Positions 8,289 to 17,976 of a stretch of DNA of 64,000 bases are shown here, one piece after another. Source of the stretch: Paenibacillus caseinilyticus (lineage in GTDB: Bacteria > Bacillota > Bacilli > Paenibacillales > NBRC-103111). The stretch spans positions 1-64,000 of the forward strand of contig NZ_JAQAGY010000021.1 of assembly GCF_027533645.1 (NCBI RefSeq). The letters are read 5' to 3'. A program made the position numbers and the translations under genes. Position 1 is the first letter of the stretch. Every line of letters begins with the position of its first letter. The notes beneath the pieces were generated by a model that ran no database searches, was not told the DNA's origin, and saw only the letters and a program-made list of their open reading frames with translations.

Positions 8289-9518
8289 TTATCTTCTAGA
8301 TCTGGCTCTCTGCGGGCGCTGCTGGGCGGACCGCTGCGGAGCGGAGGACTGTGCCTTGACAGGCGGCGGCGCCGTAACGCCCATCATCGGATAAGGATGT
8401 TCGGCCACAACCGGCACCTTCTTCTGGATGAGCTTCTCAATATCCTTCAGGTACGGAATCTCTTCGCTCTCGCAGAACGAGATCGCCGTCCCGCTGTGCC
8501 CCGCCCGGCCGGTACGGCCGATCCGGTGAACATACGTCTCAGGGATATTCGGAAGATTGAAGTTGATCACATGGGACAGCTCGTCAATATCGATGCCTCT
8601 GGCGGCGATATCCGTAGCCACGAGTACACGGGTCGCGCCGCTGCGGAAATTCCCGAGCGCGCTGACTCGCGCGTTCTGCGACTTGTTCCCGTGAATGGCC
8701 TGCGCCGATATGCCGAGCTTGGTCAGTCCGCGCACGACGCGGTCGGCCCCGTGCTTCGTGCGGGTGAACACCAGCGCCGACGCGATGGAACGGTCCTGCA
8801 GCAGATCCTTCAGGAGGCTGAGCTTGTTATCCTTGTCTACGAAATAGACCGACTGCTCGATCCGGTCCACAGTGGAAGACACCGGAGTGATCTCCACCTT
8901 CACCGGATTCACCAGGAGCGTCTTGATCAGTTTGGAGATTTCCGGCGGCATCGTCGCCGAGAAGAACAGCGTTTGTTTTTTGGGCGGCATGAGCGAGATA
9001 ATCTTCTTCACGTCATGGATGAAGCCCATATCGAGCATCCGGTCCGCTTCATCGAGCACCAGGATCTGGACATGCTGCAGACTGATGACCTTCTGATTGA
9101 CAAGATCGAGCAGACGGCCCGGCGTCGCGATCAGAATATCCGTCCCCTGCTCCAGCGCCCGCTCCTGCATGACCTGCGAGCTGCCGCCCACGATCGACAC
9201 GCACCGCAAGTCGGTGAACTGCGCATAAATCTTGATGTTGTCCGCAATCTGGAGCGCCAGTTCCCGGGTCGGGGTGACGATCAATGAACGGATGCGGCGC
9301 TTCGTATTCGGATTTCTTTGCTGGCCGCTGAGCAGCTGGATGATCGGAAGAGAGAAGGCGGCTGTTTTGCCGGTACCGGTCTGGGCGCACCCGAGCAGAT
9401 CCCTGCCTTCGAGCACAGGGGGAATCGCCTGCTCCTGAATCGGTGTAGGCGTCGTGTAATTCGCTTTGCTTAAAGCTTTCAGAATCGCGGGTGTCAGGTT
9501 TAATTCGGTGAATGTCAT
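8289..9518 (-). CDS. DEAD-box ATP-dependent RNA helicase (RhlE/CshA type)
   Basis: Cytoplasmic RNA helicase for RNA remodelling, ribosome assembly or decay. Helicase motifs appear in order: Q motif ([11 protein letters not shown]), Walker A AQTGTGKT near residue 47, PTRELA, TPGR, Walker B DEAD in [10 protein letters not shown] near residue 155, SAT, ARGID and HRIGRTGR near residue 330. 409 aa, with a short basic Arg/Gln-rich tail (about residues 385-409) that probably contacts RNA. ATG 9518 has AGGAGA 6 bases upstream. Monocistronic, with terminators on both sides. Cold-shock helicases of Firmicutes are built this way; the exact paralogue cannot be assigned. Confidence 0.93.
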   Translation of the reverse strand: MTFTELNLTPAILKALSKANYTTPTPIQEQAIPPVLEGRDLLGCAQTGTGKTAAFSLPIIQLLSGQQRNPNTKRRIRSLIVTPTRELALQIADNIKIYAQFTDLRCVSIVGGSSQVMQERALEQGTDILIATPGRLLDLVNQKVISLQHVQILVLDEADRMLDMGFIHDVKKIISLMPPKKQTLFFSATMPPEISKLIKTLLVNPVKVEITPVSSTVDRIEQSVYFVDKDNKLSLLKDLLQDRSIASALVFTRTKHGADRVVRGLTKLGISAQAIHGNKSQNARVSALGNFRSGATRVLVATDIAARGIDIDELSHVINFNLPNIPETYVHRIGRTGRAGHSGTAISFCESEEIPYLKDIEKLIQKKVPVVAEHPYPMMGVTAPPPVKAQSSAPQRSAQQRPQRARSRR

Positions 9519-9549
9519 TAGGGTCTCCTAGCTTCTTGCATAGATTTTC

Positions 9550-9597
9550 TTAAAAAAAGCAATAAGACAGACCCGCCGGGGACTGCGCTTATTGCTG
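9550..9597 (-). terminator. Terminator after the GIY-YIG gene
   Basis: AGCAATAAG (9558-9566) pairs with CTTATTGCT (9588-9596). On the minus strand the stem is followed by TTTTTTT. It sits between the GIY-YIG gene and the helicase start. Confidence 0.82.
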
Positions 9598-9618
9598 GAG
9601 GCTCATGGGGATTCCTGC

Positions 9619-9975
9619 TTACTTGTACAGCACCTTGTCCACATTATATTTAGCCTTGAACGCATTGACGATGTAGGTTTCGTAAATTTCTCTCTCCACC
9701 GGATCTTCAACGACGCAGACTTCGATTTTCGTCACTTCGCCGCGGTGGTCCTTAACAGGCGACACAGTATCCTCGAAGTGCTTTTTGATCCGGGGGCGCA
9801 GTTTCCTGGCTTTGCCGACAAAGAGCAGCTCGTCCTTATCGTTATAGAACATAAAGATGCCGCCCTTCTCCCGCGTAATCAGGTGAAAATCCGTGAACCC
9901 GTAAATGTTGCTGAGCTCAGGGGCATCTTGTTTGGTAATAGTCACATCCGGCGCAGGGATAGTTATGTTGATCAA
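9619..9975 (-). CDS. Small GIY-YIG nuclease-domain protein
   Basis: 118-aa protein with a compact GIY-YIG-like fold: GIFMFYNDKDELLFVGKA (about residues 39-56) stands where GIYYI(x)10YVG is expected, followed by the conserved Arg and helix (RPRIKKHF) and a Glu (EREIYETYIV) that fits the metal-binding Glu. The first Tyr pair is replaced by FMFY and the second by FVG, so nuclease activity is uncertain. The TTG at 9975 is the only possible start, because a stop lies just upstream in frame; GAGG is 12 bases before it. Function unknown; UvrC-like DNA repair is the family theme. Confidence 0.75.
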   Translation of the reverse strand: MINITIPAPDVTITKQDAPELSNIYGFTDFHLITREKGGIFMFYNDKDELLFVGKARKLRPRIKKHFEDTVSPVKDHRGEVTKIEVCVVEDPVEREIYETYIVNAFKAKYNVDKVLYK

Positions 9976-10168
9976 AGTCGTTCACGTCCTCTTAGCGTAT
10001 AGGACTATATCGTACCACAAATTGCACCGTAAAACCATATTTCGTCACGTTCCGCCAAAAAGAACGGTCTCCATCCGCGTGAATCTTACGTGAGCGTCCT
10101 TGCGTTACGCTCTCATCTGCCGTCCAAGGCGCGGCGGATGAACTACAACTGACCTTAGGCTGATTCAG

Positions 10169-10208
10169 AAAAAAGGCCTTCATGGAATGCATTCCCCCAT
10201 GAAGGCCT
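10169..10208 (-). terminator. Terminator of the GH20 gene
   Basis: AGGCCTTCATG (10174-10184) and CATGAAGGCCT (10198-10208) are perfect complements. On the minus strand they are followed by TTTTTTC. The rest of the 9976-10282 gap holds only the short upstream region of the GIY-YIG gene, with a TATAGT-like -10 but a poor -35. Confidence 0.85.
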
Positions 10209-10282
10209 ACACTTCTGCGCCAGTGCCAGAGTGCCTTGGTGCCTGAGCGGCTGCCCGCTGCCCGGACCACGGCCGCAGCTCC

Positions 10283-12193
10283 TTAGAACGGGTTCAGCAC
10301 GTGGAAGAACACGTTCGGCGACGCCATACGGTAGTAATAGCTGCACCATCCGGCGCCCTTTCCGTTGAACCGGTTGACCGCGCTGTAGACGAGGCGCTCC
10401 TGCTCCAGCTCCTCGATCCGGTCCACGCGGCCTTCGATGAATTCCTTGATCCGGAAGGCCGCCGTATCGAGCCGGCTCACCACGCCGCCGTAGCGGATGT
10501 CGATGACTTCCCAGCCGAACGGCTTGTACATTCGCAGCCACTGGGCCCGGTGAGCCGCCCGCAGCTCCTGCACCGCCTGCGAGATCTCCGGCAGCACCTC
10601 GCCTGCAATCCGCTGCAGCACCGCCGTATCCAACGCGTCATAGGCGCGCTTCAGCTGGATGCCGATCTCGCTCTTGCGCCGCAGCACCGCGCAGAGCTTC
10701 TCCGGCACATCGAAAATATAATCGAGCGCAGCATCGGTCTTGCGGCGCCGCCGGATGTCCTCTTCGAGCTTCCGGTAATGCTCCGCCATCTCGAGCCCTT
10801 CGATCTGCTTGTCGAACAGGCCGAGCAGCACATCCTGATAGAGCAGGAATTTCGACGGATTGCTCTGCTTCGCGTTGTCCGGTTCCGCGCCCGGCGTCTC
10901 GTCCAAATATTTGAGCTGCTCGAATGCCGCCGCGTCGATCCCCGTACAGAACTTCACGCGGGCGGCCAACCGCTGCGGATCGGTCGGCCCGTCCGAATAA
11001 GCATGCTCCGCATAGAACTGCAGCCCAAGCAGTGCGATGTAGGGGTTGCTCTCCATGCCGTCGTCGCCCCACATCGTCGCATATACTTCCCGGATGCCTT
11101 CCCGCTTGCATACCTGCAGGGCGCTGTCCGTAGCGTTCAGCGACAAGCCGTAGTTGACGCCGAACGTATTGAACACCCATACGGCGCCGGCGAAGGCGAG
11201 GCGGCAGCCGAGCGGGCGGTGCTTGGCGATCAGCTGCTCGTAATCCTCCTGGTGCTGGTGCGCGTAATCCCAGTACACCATATCGACATCCTTCGGAATG
11301 CGGCGCGCCATCTCTTCGGGAATCTGCGTCTGTTTGTCATAGTGCTCCGCGCCGTCGGCGGAAGCGAACTTCAGGAACATATCGCTCCACATCATCGGCT
11401 TCAGACCGCGGCGGCGCGTCATCCCGAGCACCTTGTCCAGGTGCCCGGTCATGATGTCGAAACGGCTGCGGTAGCCGTTATGATCGAGATATTTGCCCCG
11501 GCCGAGCTCTTCCGCCTCATCCATCCCGATATGGATCTTGCGGCTGCGAAATGGCGCGCTGACGCTGTCGATCATCCGCTCGATGAGCTTCTCGGTTGGG
11601 TCCGATCCCACCAGCAGCGCACCCTTCGTGTCCCGGTGTTCCTTGGCGGCGTCCCACTTAAGGTATTCCTCCAGATGGGCGAGCGTCTGGATGCTCGGGA
11701 ACGCCTCGATGCCGAATGTATCCGCGTAATCGTCGATTTCCTTGAGCTCCGACGGCGAATAACGCCCGCGCATGTAGCCAAAATAGGCTTCGCCCGGAAT
11801 CTCATAGGTATCTTCCATATAGAGCATCACCGTGTTCAGCCCCATCAGGGCCATCTTGCGGAGCAGGAACTTGAAGCTGTCCAAGCTCAGCACCCCGTTG
11901 CGGGACAGATCGAACATCGGGCCGACGAGATCGAACTGCTGCTTCTCCCGCACTTCGAACGGCCCGCCGCTGCTCCCCAGCTCCACCAGAAGTCCGAGCC
12001 CCCGGTAGAATTGGTGTTTGTGACCGTACCGGATATACGCTTCTCCCTGCTGGAGGCCTACTTCCAATTCACCGGGTGTTGCCTCGACCCGCACCGGGAT
12101 GCCGCCTTCACCCTCCGAGAAGGGTATCTCCTTCGCGAGCTCCCGAATGCCGGGCATCAGTTCTGCCGTTTCCCCAATCCACTGCAGCTTCAC
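10283..12193 (-). CDS. Glycoside hydrolase family 20 beta-N-acetylhexosaminidase-like protein
   Basis: Probable exo-acting beta-N-acetylhexosaminidase. The GH20 barrel starts near residue 95 (PMFDLSRNGVLS), and the catalytic Asp-Glu pair is in HIGMDEAEELGRG (about D225-E226 in this numbering). A short N-terminal GH20b-like domain precedes it and a helical C-terminal region follows. No signal peptide is seen, so the enzyme is probably cytoplasmic and works on imported chitobiose or peptidoglycan fragments. GTG 12193 was chosen because GGGGAGG sits 8 bases before it; an alternative GTG at 12220 has GGAGG only 3 bases away. 636 aa. Substrate is inferred from family only. Confidence 0.85.
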   Translation of the reverse strand: MKLQWIGETAELMPGIRELAKEIPFSEGEGGIPVRVEATPGELEVGLQQGEAYIRYGHKHQFYRGLGLLVELGSSGGPFEVREKQQFDLVGPMFDLSRNGVLSLDSFKFLLRKMALMGLNTVMLYMEDTYEIPGEAYFGYMRGRYSPSELKEIDDYADTFGIEAFPSIQTLAHLEEYLKWDAAKEHRDTKGALLVGSDPTEKLIERMIDSVSAPFRSRKIHIGMDEAEELGRGKYLDHNGYRSRFDIMTGHLDKVLGMTRRRGLKPMMWSDMFLKFASADGAEHYDKQTQIPEEMARRIPKDVDMVYWDYAHQHQEDYEQLIAKHRPLGCRLAFAGAVWVFNTFGVNYGLSLNATDSALQVCKREGIREVYATMWGDDGMESNPYIALLGLQFYAEHAYSDGPTDPQRLAARVKFCTGIDAAAFEQLKYLDETPGAEPDNAKQSNPSKFLLYQDVLLGLFDKQIEGLEMAEHYRKLEEDIRRRRKTDAALDYIFDVPEKLCAVLRRKSEIGIQLKRAYDALDTAVLQRIAGEVLPEISQAVQELRAAHRAQWLRMYKPFGWEVIDIRYGGVVSRLDTAAFRIKEFIEGRVDRIEELEQERLVYSAVNRFNGKGAGWCSYYYRMASPNVFFHVLNPF

Positions 12194-12432
12194 ATTTGCT
12201 TCCTCCCCGTCATAGACCACAGACCTCCGCAGCCCTCAGGCGCCGGCAGGTCATTGCCTTTTCTAGGGAAGCGTATCATAGATACAGGGCCATTTATAGA
12301 TCACTTTGGCATGATTTTTGATAGATTCATACGCAAAACGGCTGCGGGCAGCGTGCCGTGATCCGCCGCGGCATGGAGGATCGGGTATGGGAAGGATAGC
12401 GGCGCACCGCTTTATCTCTCACTATTGCACAA

Positions 12433-12475
12433 GATAAAAAAAGACGGCTTCCCGAAAAAAACGGAAAGCCCTCTT
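12433..12475 (-). terminator. Terminator of the cohesin/dockerin protein gene
   Basis: An imperfect stem AAGACGGCTTCCCG / CGGAAAGCCCTCTT with an A-rich loop. The minus-strand 3' side runs into TTTTTTATC. It lies just past the stop codon at 12488. The rest of 12194-12432 shows no gene. Confidence 0.7.
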
Positions 12476-12487
12476 CTGCCGAATGGT

Positions 12488-15025
12488 TCAGGCGGACACC
12501 ACTTTACCCGCTACGAGCTGGACGTCCTTCGCATCGACCCGGCCGTCATTCGTAAGATCATACTTGGGTTCATAACCCGGTTGACCTTCGGACAGGCCGC
12601 TATGCCTTGAGATCAGGACCAGATCACTGAGCCCGGTCACACCATCCTGATCGAAGTCGGTGTCATCGAGCCGCACCGTCAGGCTTACCGGCGCCTGCAG
12701 CTTGGAGATCCGGCCCTCGCTGTCGGCCTGGGACGTTTCGGTCCCCAGGGTGAATACGGTGCTGCCCTTCTGCAGCACAGTGAATTTCAAGATGAGCAGC
12801 CCCGGATCCCCTGTACGGCCGGATTGCTCTCCGAGCAGCGAGCCGGCGGCAGTCACGGTGCCCGGCGTCTTCACGTTCTTGGAGAGCACGGCATCCGTGC
12901 CTTCCGTTCCGAACGAGGGGCTAAGGAGAACCTGCTGCAGCTTCACCTTCGCCGGATCGTAGGAGAGCTTCGCCAGGAAAGCATAGAGATCCGCCGCCTG
13001 TTCGGCACGAACCTGCAGCTCCAACACAGAGCCTGCGGACAGCGGTCCCGGTTTGGCCTGCAGGGACAGGAGCGCCGCACTCGGCTCGGGAATGTAAGGC
13101 TGGGTCGTCACCGTTACTATGTTGCTCTTCCCACTCCGTTTGCCGGTCCCGTCCACGGCTACCACATAGAACGAGTTCAACGACTCCGGATACAAATCGA
13201 TCGCGGTGTACGTCCGCTCGGAAGCATCCAGGGTCTTGGCCAGCGTGCCGTTCACATACACTAAGTAGTGGGCCACTCCCGTATCATCGTCGGCAGGCTG
13301 CCAAGTGAGTTGCGCACTATTATACGTCACGGCCGTCACGCTGAGCGCGTCGCTTGCCGGCCACTGGGGAGCCGACGTATCGGAAGGAGCCCCGGCGGTA
13401 ATGTTGAAGATCGTATCGCCCAGCAGATAGCGGAGCTCCCCATCCAGCGGCTTCGTTCTGCCGACAACTCCGCCGATGACGATGAGCTCCTTCTGCCCCG
13501 GCTGGTATTGATACAGGCTGGACTTATATTGGACAATCAGCGTGCCGTTCCCGCCCAGGTAATGGATATCGGCATCCTCATTGAAATAAGTCGCACGGGT
13601 TACGCTCCCTTCGGGGGATTTCAGGTAGATCGGCCGGACACCGTTCTCCTCCGCCCCTTCGTAAGCGATCCATCCTTGATTGAACTCATAGCCGCTGTGA
13701 GGCTGCAGACGCTGCTCCCCGTGGAGTCCGTAGACCTCGGTCGTTACGCTGCCCTCCTCGTAACGATGGAGAGCGCCGTCCGCTGTCGAGTAAAGTACAG
13801 TGCTTCCGTCCGAAACGGGACCCCGCGGCTGATCGGGATCTTCGATGAAGGCTTCAAGCTGACCGGTCGCGGCACGATAGCGCTGAATCGCTCCACCGGC
13901 TTCGCCGGCGTCGATGAGAACATCACCCGTGTTCTCCAGCTCATAATGGGCTCCGCCGATCACCGGAAGCCGGAGCGCTTCCAGCGTGGCGGTATTCACC
14001 AAGTGCACATCCGGTCCGTTCACGAAGAGCAGGTACGAGCCGCGGATCTGCCAATAGTAGGGCTCTCCGTAGTGGATATCAAAAGGAAGAATACTCTCAC
14101 CGTTCCAGATGTTCAGACGGTAACCGTAGTCGGTATAGCGCGTCATGAACACGGCACCGCTTGGCGTAAGCTGAATTCCGCTCGGGTAGTCCAATGCATA
14201 GATCAGGGCCTCAGACCCGTCGGCCCGGTTCTTGATATACACCTTCTCCTGCTTATGAATAAGCAGCCGCTCTGCATCTGCGTCGATAATCTCCACGCCC
14301 GGAATGCGCTCCGCTTCCGCGATAGCCTGGCTGTTCTCGATATGGACGGTTCGGTTGATGTAAAGGCTGTTCGTCGGCTCCCCGTACTGGTCCGCCCCAT
14401 CGTTGATCTGATGTGTGATCCTCAAGGTTTCGCTGTTGTTGGCGGAGACGTCGTATGTTTTGTCCAATAGAGGCGCACCCTGCGCACTATCATAGATAAA
14501 AGGCTCCCTGTCGCCTATCCGGCTGAGTCCTACAAAGTATTCCGGTATGGCGGTGAGATCGTCCTTCACTTCCGCTAAAACATGAAGGCTGCTGTCGCGG
14601 ATGACGGCATGGTCTGAGGGTTCAAGGCGCGTAATGACGGGAGGGGAGTCATGCTTGAATTCGACGGAAGCGGAGCCGGTGTTATGGCGAATATCTTCAG
14701 CAGTGACGGTAAGCGTGCCGGCGCCTTTGGGGAGCGAAGAGATCTCGAGCTCTCCGGTCCAGCTGCAGGTCGGGCAGGACTGGGTGAGAGCGACTTCCAC
14801 ACCACCAGCCGATGCCTTAGCTTCTTGGAGCCGGTACACGGAGGATATTCTGGCTTCGATGATCAGCTTGGAGTCCGCCTTCGCTTTCACCCGGGGCTTC
14901 GTGATGTCAACACTGATATTCTCCGATGCATGGGTATAACCGGGTACGGCCAGCAGCAGAATCCCGAACAGCAGGGCCGCCAGCCATGAGTTCCGTTCGC
15001 TTACCATTTTTGTCCAACTATTCAT
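12488..15025 (-). CDS. Secreted FN3-cohesin-dockerin protein
   Basis: 845-aa exported protein. The signal peptide is MNSWTKMVSERNSWLAALLF followed by GILLLAVPGYTHA. Then come an Ig-like domain (about 30-125), a long central part rich in short Tyr/Trp beta-strand repeats that looks like a beta-propeller (about 150-550), a fibronectin type III domain (about 558-649), a cohesin domain (about 650-787), and a C-terminal dockerin (about 788-845) with two Ca-loop repeats (DTDFDQDGVTGLSDL and YDLTNDGRVDAKDV). Cohesin and dockerin on one chain would allow chain-like or self-association on the cell surface. ATG 15025 was chosen because it begins the signal peptide; its Shine-Dalgarno (GAAGAAG) is weak. 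Ligand unknown. Confidence 0.85.
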   Translation of the reverse strand: MNSWTKMVSERNSWLAALLFGILLLAVPGYTHASENISVDITKPRVKAKADSKLIIEARISSVYRLQEAKASAGGVEVALTQSCPTCSWTGELEISSLPKGAGTLTVTAEDIRHNTGSASVEFKHDSPPVITRLEPSDHAVIRDSSLHVLAEVKDDLTAIPEYFVGLSRIGDREPFIYDSAQGAPLLDKTYDVSANNSETLRITHQINDGADQYGEPTNSLYINRTVHIENSQAIAEAERIPGVEIIDADAERLLIHKQEKVYIKNRADGSEALIYALDYPSGIQLTPSGAVFMTRYTDYGYRLNIWNGESILPFDIHYGEPYYWQIRGSYLLFVNGPDVHLVNTATLEALRLPVIGGAHYELENTGDVLIDAGEAGGAIQRYRAATGQLEAFIEDPDQPRGPVSDGSTVLYSTADGALHRYEEGSVTTEVYGLHGEQRLQPHSGYEFNQGWIAYEGAEENGVRPIYLKSPEGSVTRATYFNEDADIHYLGGNGTLIVQYKSSLYQYQPGQKELIVIGGVVGRTKPLDGELRYLLGDTIFNITAGAPSDTSAPQWPASDALSVTAVTYNSAQLTWQPADDDTGVAHYLVYVNGTLAKTLDASERTYTAIDLYPESLNSFYVVAVDGTGKRSGKSNIVTVTTQPYIPEPSAALLSLQAKPGPLSAGSVLELQVRAEQAADLYAFLAKLSYDPAKVKLQQVLLSPSFGTEGTDAVLSKNVKTPGTVTAAGSLLGEQSGRTGDPGLLILKFTVLQKGSTVFTLGTETSQADSEGRISKLQAPVSLTVRLDDTDFDQDGVTGLSDLVLISRHSGLSEGQPGYEPKYDLTNDGRVDAKDVQLVAGKVVSA

Positions 15026-15285
15026 TTCTTCTTCAACCACCCATCGTATATTTTGATACGGGGTGTCATATGGGCAGAGTGGTCTATCCGTATCCCTGAT
15101 TCCATTCGATGATATCATTCGATTTCCTTCTACTTTAGGAATAATTTAGTATGGATCAACATTGCCAGCCGTGAATCGCGGCGCGGCAGGCCGAAGATTC
15201 GGCGGAACAGCCATCGGACCGCCCCGGGGTACTGGCGGCCCAGTTCCATGGGGGGGTCCTTCCAGCGCATTCCCGCCGATCGACC

Positions 15286-16851
15286 TCAGGATTCGGCCAG
15301 CAGCTGCAGAAGCGAGAGCGTCCCTTCGTGCTCCGGATCGGCGGCCGCCGCCCGGCGGGCCCACTCCTTCGCCTTCTCATCCTGTCCGGTCTCATAGTAA
15401 GAGACCGCCATATCATAGAGAATGCCGATGTCTGGAGCCTCCGATGCCCCTTCGGCCCCCAGCAGCGCTTCTTCGTAATAATCCAGCGCCTCTTCGAACC
15501 GGTCCATCCGGAACAGCAGCATGGCGCAGTCTGCCGCGAGCCGGGACCTTCCCCGCAGCAGGTAGCTCCCCTCCCACATCCGGGCGATGCCCAGCCGCAG
15601 ATCCTCTGCGGCATCGTCGCCGCACCCCGTCAGCAGCCCGGCGAGATGCCCCGCACTGCCGACGAACCACTCCGTATCGTAGCCGCCGAGCTTCCAGAAG
15701 GAGAGAAACTCATCCAGCCCCATCGCCTCCCGGCGCGCATCCATCCCTTCCTTCAGCGTGAAATAATCATCGGGACCGTAGCGGTCCACGAACCGCCGGT
15801 AAGCCAGCCGGGTCTGCACGTGTGCGGCGGGGTCCGGGAGATGAAGGATGCAGCCTATATTGAGGTTGTTGTAGTGGCTGTCCGTGAACAGGACCTGTGC
15901 GCCTCTTCCCTCATACACCTGCCCGATGGCATGATAGTTCGCCGTAAGGGAGAAGCTGCCATGCACCACGGGCTGGGGAGCTTCGGCGAATTCCCAATTC
16001 GCAAGCCGGTGGTCGCCTTTGTCCGCGGTAAGCAGTACGAACCCTTCCTGCGACAACCGTCCGAGGCGCTCCAGACACCTCAGTCCCAAGGCCGGGAACA
16101 AGATATGGGTGTCTGCGAGACTCTCCTTATAGTGCTCGATCACATGACGGTATGGATAGGACTCCCGCTCATACTCTTCCGTCCCGTGATAGCTGTATTC
16201 AGGAGCGAGCTGCCGCAGCTGCTCCGAAGCGCTCCCGCCGGCCGCTTCCTCCGGGAGGCCCAAGCTGACCCGGCACTCATAGACCTTCCCGTCATCCACA
16301 TAGAGCAGGTCCTGCGGGATGCTGTCAAAGAAATAATTGGCAATGAGCAGCAGCGGCTGCTTCAGGTTCCCAGGCCGGACCCGGTCCCCCGAGACGGCCA
16401 GATGCAGTACCTCATCGTGCACCGCGTCGAATACGGCGAAGTCAAGCAATCCCTGTTCCGTATACGTCCGCAGGGCTGGATGCTCCTTCCAATAGGCGAG
16501 ATTCTTGGCCGCCAGGTCGCTGAGGACATAGCGGAACGGCGGCAGCGGCATGCCCGCATAGTCGATCAGGGCGCACAGTTCCCTCAGGATATGACACGCC
16601 AGCCGCCCCGGGCCGGCACCCAGTTCCAGGAAGGTGACAGGCTCGGCCGACCTGCCAGCCGCCGCGCGGTCCTGCAGGAACCCGAACAGCACTTCCGCAT
16701 ACGCGGTGGCGATCATGGGATTATTCGTAATGTAATAGGGCACTTCTTCCTTCTGCCATGCCTCTATGCCCTGCTCCTCGTAATAGGCCCGCTGCAGCTC
16801 CCACAGGGGAGACTCGCTGAACCGGTAAGCTTTTTTTTCGTTGTGTATCAC
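15286..16851 (-). CDS. SAM-dependent methyltransferase-like protein with TPR-like tail
   Basis: 521 aa from GTG 16851 (AGGG about 9 bases upstream). A class I methyltransferase motif I is clear: VTFLELGAGPGRLA near residue 73, with YVLSDLA near 110. This N-terminal half resembles the MidA/DUF185 SAM-methyltransferase family. The last 150 residues form TPR-like helical pairs (FRMDRFEEALDYYEEALLG, MAVSYYETGQDEKAKEWARR). Substrate and role are unknown. It stands alone between the cohesin protein and the divergent rsbQ. The 160-bp downstream gap (15119-15285) holds nothing recognisable. Confidence 0.72.
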   Translation of the reverse strand: MIHNEKKAYRFSESPLWELQRAYYEEQGIEAWQKEEVPYYITNNPMIATAYAEVLFGFLQDRAAAGRSAEPVTFLELGAGPGRLACHILRELCALIDYAGMPLPPFRYVLSDLAAKNLAYWKEHPALRTYTEQGLLDFAVFDAVHDEVLHLAVSGDRVRPGNLKQPLLLIANYFFDSIPQDLLYVDDGKVYECRVSLGLPEEAAGGSASEQLRQLAPEYSYHGTEEYERESYPYRHVIEHYKESLADTHILFPALGLRCLERLGRLSQEGFVLLTADKGDHRLANWEFAEAPQPVVHGSFSLTANYHAIGQVYEGRGAQVLFTDSHYNNLNIGCILHLPDPAAHVQTRLAYRRFVDRYGPDDYFTLKEGMDARREAMGLDEFLSFWKLGGYDTEWFVGSAGHLAGLLTGCGDDAAEDLRLGIARMWEGSYLLRGRSRLAADCAMLLFRMDRFEEALDYYEEALLGAEGASEAPDIGILYDMAVSYYETGQDEKAKEWARRAAAADPEHEGTLSLLQLLAES

Positions 16852-17124
16852 TTCGCACAGCCCTACTTTTCGTCATATTGGGTACCGCTCTCAGGGTATT
16901 GTACCCCGGTCAAGGCAGAGCTGTCCAAAACCGGCGTGGAGCTCTCCGCGATCCGGAACGGACATTCCCTTTTTTCTGACAGTCCGGTATACTTTTGCTG
17001 TGAATTGGGTATCTGTTCAATTTCGAATATGGTATAGTAACAAAGGAGTTAGGCCATGAAGTACTTTTTTTCACAACGGATTCCATATTCTTACCTTCCA
17101 CCGCTATAGAAGGGAGTTTCTCAT

Positions 17125-17976
17125 ATGAAGCAAAGCATATCGGCCCGCAATCACGTGAATGTGTCAGGCAAAGGCACACAGCCTATCCTCTTCGCCCATG
17201 GCTTTGGCTGCGACCAGAACATGTGGCGGCTTGTCGCGCCGGCCTTCGAAGAAGAGTACCGCGTCATCCTGTTCGACTATGTCGGATCGGGGCTGTCGGA
17301 TTATACGGCCTACTGCTCGAACCGCTACAATACACTGGACGGTTATGCCCAGGATGTGCTGGAGATTTGCGAGGAGCTGGATTTGAAAGACGCCGTCTTC
17401 GTCGGGCATTCCGTAAGCAGCATGATCGGCATGCTGGCTTCGATCCGGCAGCCCGACTACTTCAGCCGCCTGGTCCTGATCGGCCCTTCCCCCTGCTACA
17501 TCAACGATCCCCCCGATTATACGGGAGGCTTCGAACGGCAGGATCTCGAAGGATTGATGGACCTCATGGAGAACAACCACAGGGCGTGGGCGGGCTACCT
17601 TGCTCCGGCCATCATGCAGAATCCTGACCGTCCGGAGCTGGCCCGGGAACTCGAAACGAGCTTCTGCGCCACCGATCCGGCCGTCGCCCGGCAGTTCGCG
17701 AGAGCGACGTTCTTCTCCGACAACCGGGAGGATCTGGCGAAGGTGAGCGTCCCCTCGTTGATCCTGCAGTGCGCCGGCGACATTATCGCACCGCCGCAAG
17801 TCGGCGAGTACGTACACCGCTGCCTTCCGGCCAGTATGCTGCAGTACATGTCGGCAACCGGCCACTGCCCGCACATGAGCCATCCCGAAGAGACCGTGGA
17901 GCGGATCCGCGGGTATCTGGCTGCCGCTCCTGAACGATACAAGCCGCAGGAAGCGGTGTATGAACGTCATGGATGA
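17125..17976 (+). CDS. rsbQ: RsbQ alpha/beta hydrolase, energy-stress signalling
   Basis: Close relative of B. subtilis RsbQ, the hydrolase needed for the PAS phosphatase RsbP to switch on the general stress response under energy stress. Long family-specific stretches are kept ([42 protein letters not shown]). The catalytic triad falls at the same positions as in B. subtilis: Ser96 (GHSVSS), Asp219 (GDIIAP) and His247 (GHCPHMSHP). 283 aa. ATG 17125 has AAGGGAG 8 bases upstream. Its end overlaps the next gene by 17 bp, so the two proteins are probably made together. I see no clear sigma-B promoter in the 270-bp upstream gap (GGGTAT occurs near 17010 without a good -35). Confidence 0.93.
   Translation: MKQSISARNHVNVSGKGTQPILFAHGFGCDQNMWRLVAPAFEEEYRVILFDYVGSGLSDYTAYCSNRYNTLDGYAQDVLEICEELDLKDAVFVGHSVSSMIGMLASIRQPDYFSRLVLIGPSPCYINDPPDYTGGFERQDLEGLMDLMENNHRAWAGYLAPAIMQNPDRPELARELETSFCATDPAVARQFARATFFSDNREDLAKVSVPSLILQCAGDIIAPPQVGEYVHRCLPASMLQYMSATGHCPHMSHPEETVERIRGYLAAAPERYKPQEAVYERHG

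Noticed and set aside
10301..12361. 686-codon open frame on the plus strand
   Set aside because: Antisense shadow of the GH20 gene, whose catalytic motifs are on the other strand.
17000..17016. GGGTAT upstream of rsbQ as a sigma-B promoter
   Set aside because: No GTTT-type -35 lies at the proper spacing.
15328..17037. 569-codon open frame on the plus strand
   Set aside because: Antisense to the methyltransferase-like gene; no recognisable motif.
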